From Bacteroidales bacterium (GTDB lineage: Bacteria; Bacteroidota; Bacteroidia; Bacteroidales; UBA932), in contig JAGBSL010000045.1 in NCBI GenBank assembly GCA_017631875.1, positions 1 to 15,865 of the forward strand: a stretch of 15,865 nucleotides of DNA, in the 5' to 3' direction. A model generated the notes under the pieces. That model did not search any database and was not told where the DNA came from. It saw only the letters and a program-made list of their open reading frames with translations. Shown piece after piece: positions 8,707-14,236 of the stretch. The position numbers and the translations under genes are program-made. The number at the start of each line of letters is the position of its first letter. Positions within the stretch are counted from its first letter, which is position 1.

Positions 8707-8792
8707 TTAAACCCCCGATATGCTGACGCATATCACCCCTAGGGGTATCTCGGTCCTGCTCGGACCGGTCGTCAAGTTGTTCCAACTTGACT
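8707..8792. repeat. Hairpin array unit 2 (86 nt, most diverged)
   Basis: It starts TTAAACCCCCG with one extra A. The first loop is TGAC rather than TGC, the second loop TA rather than GA (making a full palindrome ACCCCTAGGGGT), and the third loop TGCTC rather than TGCCC. All stem bases are unchanged. Confidence 0.88.
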
Positions 8793-8797
8793 CTAGT

Positions 8798-8881
8798 TTA
8801 ACCCCCGATATGCTGCGCATATCACCCCGAGGGGTATTTCGGTCCTGCCCGGACCGGTCGTCAAGTTGTTCCAACTTGACT
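8798..8881. repeat. Hairpin array unit 3 (84 nt), abutting the recA stop codon
   Basis: Same as unit 1 except for the spacer ATTT instead of GTCT before the third hairpin. Its last base is one nucleotide from the recA stop codon on the minus strand (TAA, complement of 8883-8885), so it would be the first element of the recA 3' UTR. Confidence 0.88.
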
Positions 8882-8882
8882 C

Positions 8883-9908
8883 TTAGTCCTGAATGCTCTG
8901 CAGTGCTTCGCGGATCTTTGCCTCGATCTCCTCGCAGAGTTCTGTGTTGTCTGTGAGCAGCTGCTTTACTGCCTCACGTCCCTGCGCCAGCTTGCTCTCG
9001 CCGTAGCTGAACCATGAGCCGCTCTTCTTGATGATCTCGTACTCGACTCCAAGGTCGATGATCTCTCCGATCTTCGAGATACCCTCTCCATAAACGATGT
9101 CGAATTCAGCCTTCTTGAATGGCGGAGCCATCTTGTTCTTCACGATCTTAACCTTTGTGCGGTTTCCGAGCGCCTCGTCTCCGTCCTTGATCTGAGTGGT
9201 TCTGCGCACGTCCACGCGTACTGAGGCGTAGAACTTGAGTGCGTTACCTCCTGTTGTGGTCTCAGGATTTCCGAACATCACGCCGATCTTGTCGCGGAGC
9301 TGGTTGATGAAGATGCAGCATGTGTTTGTCTTGCTGATGTTTGCGGTAAGCTTTCTGAGCGCCTGGCTCATGAGTCTTGCCTGAAGTCCCATCTTCGAAT
9401 CTCCCATCTCGCCCTCGATCTCCGCCTTTGGAGTAAGGGCTGCAACAGAGTCGATCACGATGATGTCGATCGCTCCTGAGCGGATAAGGTTGTCTGCAAT
9501 CTCAAGCGCCTGCTCTCCGTTGTCAGGCTGCGAGATCAGCAGTGTCTCAAGGTCAACGCCCAGATTCTTTGCGTATGTCCTGTCGAACGCATGCTCTGCG
9601 TCGATGATTGCGGCGATGCCGCCCTGCTTCTGCGCCTGTGCGATAGCATGGATAGCGAGAGTAGTCTTACCGCTGGACTCCGGTCCGTAGATCTCAATGA
9701 CCCTTCCGCGCGGATAACCGCCGATTCCGAGTGCTGCATCAAGCGCAATGGAACCGCTCGGGATCACCGATACCTCCCATTTAGGCTGATCTCCCAGCTT
9801 CATGATCGTACCTTTGCCATAATCTTTCTCAATCTTGTCAATCGTCGCCTGCAATGCCTTGAGTTTCGCAGCATTGATGCCGGTACCTTCCTGTACTTCT
9901 TTAGCCAT
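8883..9908 (-). CDS. recA: RecA recombinase
   Basis: A 341-residue RecA: an ATP-dependent strand-exchange protein for homologous recombination and, where a LexA-type repressor exists, its co-protease activator. The N-terminal helix region (about 10-40, [25 protein letters not shown]) precedes the core. Walker A is GPESSGKT (75-82), Walker B IIVIDS (149-154), loop L1 around [12 protein letters not shown], loop L2 around [21 protein letters not shown] (211-231). The C-terminus is short (EALQSIQD) and lacks the long acidic tail of E. coli RecA. The start ATG is the complement of 9906-9908, about 50 nt below the predicted transcription start. It is monocistronic here: the upstream gene rlmN is divergent and the downstream PUL is convergent. 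recX is not adjacent but 3.7 kb away on the other strand. Confidence 0.99.
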   Translation of the reverse strand: MAKEVQEGTGINAAKLKALQATIDKIEKDYGKGTIMKLGDQPKWEVSVIPSGSIALDAALGIGGYPRGRVIEIYGPESSGKTTLAIHAIAQAQKQGGIAAIIDAEHAFDRTYAKNLGVDLETLLISQPDNGEQALEIADNLIRSGAIDIIVIDSVAALTPKAEIEGEMGDSKMGLQARLMSQALRKLTANISKTNTCCIFINQLRDKIGVMFGNPETTTGGNALKFYASVRVDVRRTTQIKDGDEALGNRTKVKIVKNKMAPPFKKAEFDIVYGEGISKIGEIIDLGVEYEIIKKSGSWFSYGESKLAQGREAVKQLLTDNTELCEEIEAKIREALQSIQD

Positions 9909-9942
9909 AAATGTAAATTTAAAAGTGTTATAAAAACGCCGA

Positions 9943-9955
9943 CGGAACTATTCCG
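9943..9955. promoter_or_regulatory. Dyad CGGAACTATTCCG in the recA leader (candidate operator half of a pair)
   Basis: A perfect 5-bp-arm inverted repeat (CGGAA/TTCCG, centre CTA) just downstream of the predicted recA transcription start. It shares the core GGAACTMTTCC with the dyad at 9984-9996, 41 nt away centre to centre. It could be an operator or simply a leader hairpin. No known consensus was matched. Confidence 0.45.
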
Positions 9956-9964
9956 ACCGACAAG

Positions 9965-9997
9965 CAAAAATAATCAAAAAATCTGGAACTCTTCCAA
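9965..9997 (-). promoter_or_regulatory. Predicted recA promoter (Bacteroidota type)
   Basis: On the minus strand, TATTTTTG (complement of 9965-9972) matches the Bacteroidota -7 consensus TAnnTTTG exactly. A TTGG (complement of 9994-9997) lies 21 nt upstream, an acceptable -33 element. Transcription would start near 9958, giving a recA leader of about 50 nt. Confidence 0.65.
9984..9996. promoter_or_regulatory. Dyad TGGAACTCTTCCA inside the recA promoter spacer (candidate operator)
   Basis: A perfect inverted repeat (TGGAA/TTCCA, centre CTC) lying between and partly over the predicted -33 and -7 elements of recA. It is nearly identical in core to the dyad at 9943-9955. A protein bound here would block RNA polymerase, as expected of an SOS-type repressor, but no repressor gene is in the window. 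Confidence 0.5.
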
Positions 9998-10090
9998 CTT
10001 TTCAGATGCAAAATTATATGTGTTTTGTGCCAAGTTGCGGCACATCTAAAATATTCCTTTCAAATAAATCCTTCACCCCGATAAAAATCG

Positions 10091-10098
10091 TATTTTTG
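10091..10098 (+). promoter_or_regulatory. Predicted -7 element of the rlmN promoter
   Basis: TATTTTTG matches TAnnTTTG exactly. Transcription would begin around 10104-10106. That is downstream of the first in-frame ATG (10100) and upstream of the ATG at 10124, and so decides the rlmN start. No clear TTTG -33 box is seen at the usual distance. Confidence 0.6.
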
Positions 10099-10123
10099 TA
10101 TGTTATTTGAGTATGATACGGAT

Positions 10124-11194
10124 ATGAAGATAAAACTTTTAGGAAAGAATCTTGACGAACTGAAGAAGCTCGTTGCCGAGGAAGGTCTGCCGGGCTTTAC
10201 AGCCAAGCAGATCGCCCAGTGGCTTTATGTCAAGAAGGTTCGTTCGATAGATGATATGACCAACCTCTCGAAAGCGGCAAGAGCCAAGCTTTCCGAGAAA
10301 TATGAGGTCGGAGTCGTGCCTTATGCCGGACTCCAGATTTCCTCGGACGGTACAAAGAAGTATCTTTTCCCGGTAAAGTGCTGCCATAGAAGAGGACTCA
10401 ATCTTCATGTCGGTGAAGAAGAACTTGAAGCAAGTGCGATAGAGGCCGTCATGATTCCGGACGGAGACAGAGCGACGCTCTGCGTATCGTCACAGGCCGG
10501 ATGCAGGATGGGCTGTAAGTTCTGCATGACGGGACGCCAGGGATTCCATGGGCACATGTCCGCAGCAGACATCATCTCGCAGTTCATTGCGGTGGATGAG
10601 TCGGATCAGCTCACAAATACAGTTTTCATGGGTATGGGTGAACCCCTGGATAACTATGAAAATGTAATGAGGGTAATCGAGATACTTACTGCAGATTGGG
10701 GATTCGGCTGGAGCCCTAAGAGAATCACCCTGTCGACAATCGGAGTGCTTCCTAACCTCAAGCGCTACCTTGACGAGTGCAAGTGCCACCTGGCGGTCAG
10801 TCTTCATGATCCGTTCGGTCCTGAGCGACTCAGCGTCATGCCGGCGCAGGGAGCATGGCCTATTCAGGATGTCATCGACCTTATCAAGCAGTACGATTTC
10901 ACAGGTCAGCGCAGAGTAAGTTTCGAATACACGATGTTTGCCGGATTCAATGACACAAAGGCCCACGCTGACGCTCTTTTCCGCATGCTCAAGGGACTTG
11001 AGTGCCGCATGAACCTGATCCGTTTCCATAAAATTCCGGATTTTCCTTATGAGACTTCTCCGGATGTGATCATAGAGAACTTCAAGACCCGTCTGAATAA
11101 CCTGGGTCTTACCACTACCGTACGTGCTTCGCGAGGAGAAGACATTCTTGCGGCATGCGGTATGCTTGCAGGAGAACATGCAAAAGAAAAATAA
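10124..11194 (+). CDS. rlmN: Dual-specificity RNA methyltransferase RlmN (23S rRNA A2503 / tRNA A37)
   Basis: A radical-SAM enzyme that makes 2-methyladenosine at A2503 of 23S rRNA and A37 of some tRNAs. Numbering from the ATG at 10124 (356 aa), the 4Fe-4S motif CRMGCKFC has cysteines at 127, 131 and 134, followed by MTGRQGF. GMGEPLDNYENV and LAVSLHDP are typical, and the C-terminal ASRGEDILAACGMLAG carries the second catalytic Cys (345). An in-frame ATG at 10100 exists, but the predicted -7 box ends at 10098, so the transcript would start after it; MKIKLLGKNLDELKK is the better N-terminus. There is an unusual insertion of about 15 residues before IEAVMIP, containing CCHRR (about 10373-10438). 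It is the first gene of a probable operon; the patatin gene follows by 6 nt. Confidence 0.95.
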   Translation: MKIKLLGKNLDELKKLVAEEGLPGFTAKQIAQWLYVKKVRSIDDMTNLSKAARAKLSEKYEVGVVPYAGLQISSDGTKKYLFPVKCCHRRGLNLHVGEEELEASAIEAVMIPDGDRATLCVSSQAGCRMGCKFCMTGRQGFHGHMSAADIISQFIAVDESDQLTNTVFMGMGEPLDNYENVMRVIEILTADWGFGWSPKRITLSTIGVLPNLKRYLDECKCHLAVSLHDPFGPERLSVMPAQGAWPIQDVIDLIKQYDFTGQRRVSFEYTMFAGFNDTKAHADALFRMLKGLECRMNLIRFHKIPDFPYETSPDVIIENFKTRLNNLGLTTTVRASRGEDILAACGMLAGEHAKEK

Positions 11195-11200
11195 TCTGAT

Positions 11201-13576
11201 ATGAAGAGGATTCTTATCATAATGTTCATGCTGTTATGTGTGACAGCGGGCATTCATGCACGTGGAGTCGACCCGAAGGCCGACTCTGTGGCGGTCGTGC
11301 AGATGCGCGAGCGCATGGCGCAGATCAGGCAGCATCGTCCGACCGTAGCCCTGGTGCTCAGTGGCGGAGGAGCCAAGGGTCTTGCGCATATCGGCGTGAT
11401 ACGTTATGTGGAGTCTCTCGGCATACCTGTGGACATGGTCCTTGGAACCAGCATGGGTGGACTCATCGGAGGTCTCTATGCTCTCGGATATGATGTGGAC
11501 CAGATGGAGGCTCTTGTAAAGAGTATAGACTGGAACTGGGTATTCACAGACAGGGTATCCAGGAAATATGTCTCATATTCCGATACCAAGTATAAGGAGA
11601 AATATCTGCTTGCGATCCCTTTCTATTATGAAAAGGATTATTACAGGATGAAGATGATGAGCGAGTATCGTTTCGATCCTATGCACAAGCATGACATGCT
11701 GAATATCGGCGCAGATAACGAAGGTGGGGCTGATTTCTTCAAGAAGAACCTGCTGGGAAGTCTCCCGTCGGGATATATATTCGGTCAGAATGTGAGCAAC
11801 ATGATCAGTTCCCTGACCATAGGCTACCAGGATTCGACAGACTTCAAGGAGTTTCCTATACCTTATGCCTGCATAGCAGCGGACATGGTCTCCGGCAAAG
11901 CAAAGATATGGCATAGCGGAAAGATGAATGACGCCATGCGCTCTACGATGTCCATTCCGGGAGTCTTTGCTCCTGTCAGACTGGACGGAATGGTCCTGGT
12001 GGACGGAGGTCTCAGGGATAATTATCCGACAGCTCTTGCCCGTGAGATGGGTGCTGATATAATAATAGGTGTAGACCTTTCAGACCCTCGCAAGACCTAT
12101 ATGGATGTCAACAACATCGGTGACATCATAAGCCAGGGAGTAGAGATGCTGATGAGGGACGGAATCGAGAAGAATCTGTTGATACCGGATGTCAAGATCA
12201 AGCCGGACCTGAAGGGATTTCATATGATGAGTTTCAGTCCTCAGAATGCCGATACCATCATGGTGAGGGGTTATGAGGCCGCTATGGCTCAGGATTCCCT
12301 CCTCAGGGAGGTCGCGCTGAAGACTGCTGACAAATATACCCCGGCCAAGAAGAGACCGGCTCTTGGAATGCGTCAGGACTCGCTTGTAATCGCTAATGTT
12401 GATATTATCGGTGTGCTGCCGAGGGAGAAGGAAATTCTTAAGGATAGACTCCATCTGAAATATGGCGAGAAGATCAGTCGTGATGATCTGGATGACATCG
12501 TTGCCAGGATTTATGGAACGCAGGCATACGACTATGTGACGTATGAACTTCAGGGAAAGGATGAACCTTTCGACCTGGTGCTTAACTGCCGCAAGGGACC
12601 TATACATCAGTTCGGTCTGGGAGTGCGGGCGGATACGGAAGAGATTGTGTCCGTGCTGCTGAATGTCGGACTTAATGTACACAAGCTGCATGGTCATATG
12701 TTTGATCTTACAACGAAGATAAGTGCTAACCCATATGCCAGCTTCCACTGGTCATACGACATCCCTAAGTTCCCGACCTTCAACGGAACAGCCTCTATAA
12801 GGTGGACAGACCTCAATATGCTTAATCTTGGCAATAACAGGTTGAGTTTCAATTATCTGTCAGCCAAGCAGGAGCTCTACCTGTCCAACATCAAGTGGAA
12901 ACAGCTGGATATAAGGGGCGGAATAAGGAATGAGGTTCTAAGGATGGGTAACGTCCAGTGTCAGATGCAGGACTGCTACAACCTCAATCTGCTGAGCAAT
13001 GATTTCGTATCTGCATTCATCGATGCGGGAACATATACATTCGACGACGGATATTTCCCTACAAGGGGAGTCAGCGCCGGCCTTTCATATTCGTGGACCT
13101 TCGCCGGTTTCCCTCATAGGTTCGATAATTTCCACACCCTCTCGGCCGATGCCAAGGTAGTGGTGCCGATCGGTGACATTTTTGCGTTCATTCCATCATT
13201 CGACTGTCGGTTCCTTTTAGGAGCCAATGTGCCGGTGCCGTTCTTCAATGCTGTCGGAGGTTCTCTTCCATCAAGATACCTTGACCAGCAGATGCCTTTT
13301 GTCGGAGTAACGCATCTTTCTGCAATGAAGAATATACTTACCATATATAGGGCAGATCTGCGTTTCAAGGTGGCCAAAAACCATTATCTGACCGGAATAG
13401 TCAATTATCTCAGAGATAGCGACACGTTCAGGACTTATGCGAATGGTCCAGGCTTCTTCGGAGCTGCTGTCGAATACTCATACGATACCATCTTCGGCCC
13501 GTTGTCAGCGAATGTCCATTGGTCTGATCTGACCGGTAAGGTCGGCGTATATATCAGTGCTGGATATAATTTCTAA
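11201..13576 (+). CDS. Patatin-like phospholipase fused to POTRA and outer membrane beta-barrel (PlpD/type Vd-like)
   Basis: A 791-residue outer membrane protein with signal peptide (about 1-20, ending IHA). The patatin domain (about 48-300) has the oxyanion motif GGGAKG (55-60), nucleophile Ser84 in GTSMG, and Asp268 in VDGG, completing a Ser-Asp dyad, so it should be an active lipid acyl hydrolase. Residues about 395-470 look like one POTRA domain (VIANVDIIGVLPREKEILKDRL). The rest is a beta-barrel of the BamA/TpsB kind ending in GYNF, a barrel-assembly type C-terminus. This layout matches type Vd autotransporters such as PlpD, where the lipase is carried to the surface or stays in the periplasm. 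The substrate and the membrane face are not known. It is 6 nt after rlmN, which suggests co-transcription. Confidence 0.9.
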   Translation: MKRILIIMFMLLCVTAGIHARGVDPKADSVAVVQMRERMAQIRQHRPTVALVLSGGGAKGLAHIGVIRYVESLGIPVDMVLGTSMGGLIGGLYALGYDVDQMEALVKSIDWNWVFTDRVSRKYVSYSDTKYKEKYLLAIPFYYEKDYYRMKMMSEYRFDPMHKHDMLNIGADNEGGADFFKKNLLGSLPSGYIFGQNVSNMISSLTIGYQDSTDFKEFPIPYACIAADMVSGKAKIWHSGKMNDAMRSTMSIPGVFAPVRLDGMVLVDGGLRDNYPTALAREMGADIIIGVDLSDPRKTYMDVNNIGDIISQGVEMLMRDGIEKNLLIPDVKIKPDLKGFHMMSFSPQNADTIMVRGYEAAMAQDSLLREVALKTADKYTPAKKRPALGMRQDSLVIANVDIIGVLPREKEILKDRLHLKYGEKISRDDLDDIVARIYGTQAYDYVTYELQGKDEPFDLVLNCRKGPIHQFGLGVRADTEEIVSVLLNVGLNVHKLHGHMFDLTTKISANPYASFHWSYDIPKFPTFNGTASIRWTDLNMLNLGNNRLSFNYLSAKQELYLSNIKWKQLDIRGGIRNEVLRMGNVQCQMQDCYNLNLLSNDFVSAFIDAGTYTFDDGYFPTRGVSAGLSYSWTFAGFPHRFDNFHTLSADAKVVVPIGDIFAFIPSFDCRFLLGANVPVPFFNAVGGSLPSRYLDQQMPFVGVTHLSAMKNILTIYRADLRFKVAKNHYLTGIVNYLRDSDTFRTYANGPGFFGAAVEYSYDTIFGPLSANVHWSDLTGKVGVYISAGYNF

Positions 13577-13581
13577 CCCTC

Positions 13582-13612
13582 TGTCATGTCGAGCATAGTC
13601 GAGACATCTGTA
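13582..13612. repeat. REP-like imperfect palindrome (GTCATGTCGAGCATAGTCGA type)
   Basis: In the 47-nt gap before recX lies TGTCATGTCGAGCATAGTCG followed by AGACATCTG. ATGTCGA and TCGAGACAT pair with a 2-nt bulge around GCATAG. From memory, similar short palindromes recur between genes in Bacteroidota genomes. Only this one copy is in the window, so repeat status is inferred. Confidence 0.5.
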
Positions 13613-13629
13613 TTGATCAATGATTGAAA

Positions 13630-14088
13630 ATGGATGAGAAGAAACTTAAGGTTTTAAACCGTCTGCGCGGTTTGTGTTCACGCCGTGAGTACTGTGTGGC
13701 GGATGTCTTGAAGAAGGCGACCGATGGTCTCGAAGGGGATCGTGCTGCGGCTCAGGAAGTCGTGGATGTCCTTGTGAAGGAAAAATATGTAGATGATCTC
13801 AGATACGCTTCAGCCTTTGCACGCGACAAGTCTGCAATCCAGGGGTGGGGAGAAGTGAAGATCAGATACATGTTGTCTGCCAAGGGAGTCTCAAGGGATG
13901 TAATTGACAAGGCTCTTGAGGAAATAGACCAGGACAAGGCTGACAGCAGACTTGAAAAACTTCTCCAGAACAAGCTCAAGTCCCTCAAGGATGACCCTCA
14001 ATGCCGCTTCAAGCTCCTCCGCTTCGCCCTCGGCCGCGGCTACTCCTACGACGAAGTCAATTCTTTGATCAATACTCTTCTGAAATAA
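13630..14088 (+). CDS. recX: RecX, regulator of RecA
   Basis: A 152-residue helical protein that binds RecA filaments and limits (or tunes) their growth. Family features are visible: VVDVLVKEKYVDDLRYASAFARDK, the GWGEVKIRYMLSAKGVS segment followed by VIDKALEE, and a third repeat KLLRFALGRGYSYDEV near the C-terminus. A TTG at 13624 would add two residues, but the ATG at 13630 (MDEKKLKVL) is the natural start. It is 53 nt after the patatin gene, with a REP-like palindrome and an ATTGATCAAT palindrome (13612-13621) in between, so it may be read through from the rlmN operon or have its own promoter. It is unlinked from recA in orientation. Confidence 0.93.
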   Translation: MDEKKLKVLNRLRGLCSRREYCVADVLKKATDGLEGDRAAAQEVVDVLVKEKYVDDLRYASAFARDKSAIQGWGEVKIRYMLSAKGVSRDVIDKALEEIDQDKADSRLEKLLQNKLKSLKDDPQCRFKLLRFALGRGYSYDEVNSLINTLLK

Positions 14089-14092
14089 AACA

Positions 14093-14126
14093 AAAAGGTC
14101 CCATCACTTACTGATTGGGACCTTTT
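14093..14126. terminator. Bidirectional intrinsic terminator between recX and ppdK
   Basis: A perfect 11-bp stem AAAAGGTCCCA (14093-14103) / TGGGACCTTTT (14116-14126), extended inward by TCA/TGA with one bulged T and a 5-nt loop. The U-tract on the plus strand (CCTTTTATTAAT) and the A-tract on the other side serve both directions. It begins 5 nt after the recX stop. Confidence 0.85.
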
Positions 14127-14130
14127 ATTA

Positions 14131-14227
14131 ATAAATCAAGGCTTTACAGCTGGGCGGCATTGGCTCCCGAAAAGGGAAGGGGCCCACGAAGTGGGAAGGA
14201 CCGCCAGGCTGTAAAGCCTTGATTTAT
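14131..14227. repeat. 97-nt branched inverted repeat (long stem with two inner hairpins)
   Basis: Perfect 20-bp arms ATAAATCAAGGCTTTACAGC (14131-14150) and its complement (14208-14227) continue, after two non-Watson-Crick positions, as GGCGG/CCGCC (14153-14157 / 14201-14205). The interior has two small hairpins, TCCC-GAAAA-GGGA (14165-14177) and CCCAC-GAA-GTGGG (14183-14195), each preceded by GGC or overlapping it and followed by a shared GGGAAGG. The whole could fold as a three-way junction. It lies 9 nt from the ppdK stop in a convergent gap, so it would form the ppdK 3' UTR. It could be a REP/MITE-like element. No coding content. Confidence 0.8.
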
Positions 14228-14236
14228 GATAGCTTA

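Larger units (their letters stand above)
8621..8881. repeat. Array of three tandem ~84-bp units, each made of four perfect hairpins
   Basis: The array fills the gap between the hairpin terminator and the recA stop codon. Each unit holds, in order: GATATGC/GCATATC (loop TGC or TGAC), ACCCC/GGGGT (loop GA or TA), CGGTCC/GGACCG (5-nt loop), and GTCAAGTTG/CAACTTGAC (loop TTC). Units 1 and 3 are 84 nt and differ by two bases. Unit 2 is 86 nt. Spacers between units are TT and CTAGT. There is no credible coding content. It resembles REP/BIME-type intergenic repeats in setting (a convergent gap) but I do not recognise the family. It is probably transcribed into the recA 3' UTR. Confidence 0.9.

Noticed and set aside
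8621..8881. CRISPR array
   Set aside because: The units follow each other with 2-5 nt between them and no unique spacers, and there are no cas genes nearby.
8621..8881. Rho-independent terminator cluster as a full explanation for the array
   Set aside because: The hairpins lack U-tracts at their 3' sides on either strand (apart from TTTTT after unit 1 on the plus strand), and a proper terminator sits just beyond the array.
8720..8956. A 78-codon open frame on the plus strand over the array and recA 3' end
   Set aside because: It is made of repeat-unit sequence plus antisense recA, and its peptide repeats with the array. No gene.
13624..13629. TTG start two codons before the recX ATG
   Set aside because: The ATG at 13630 gives a normal RecX N-terminus, and the extra residues add nothing conserved.
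14131..14227. tRNA or known riboswitch
   Set aside because: The branched shape suggested a tRNA, but there is no anticodon arm, T-loop GTTC motif or CCA-compatible acceptor. It is placed at a 3' end, not upstream of a gene.
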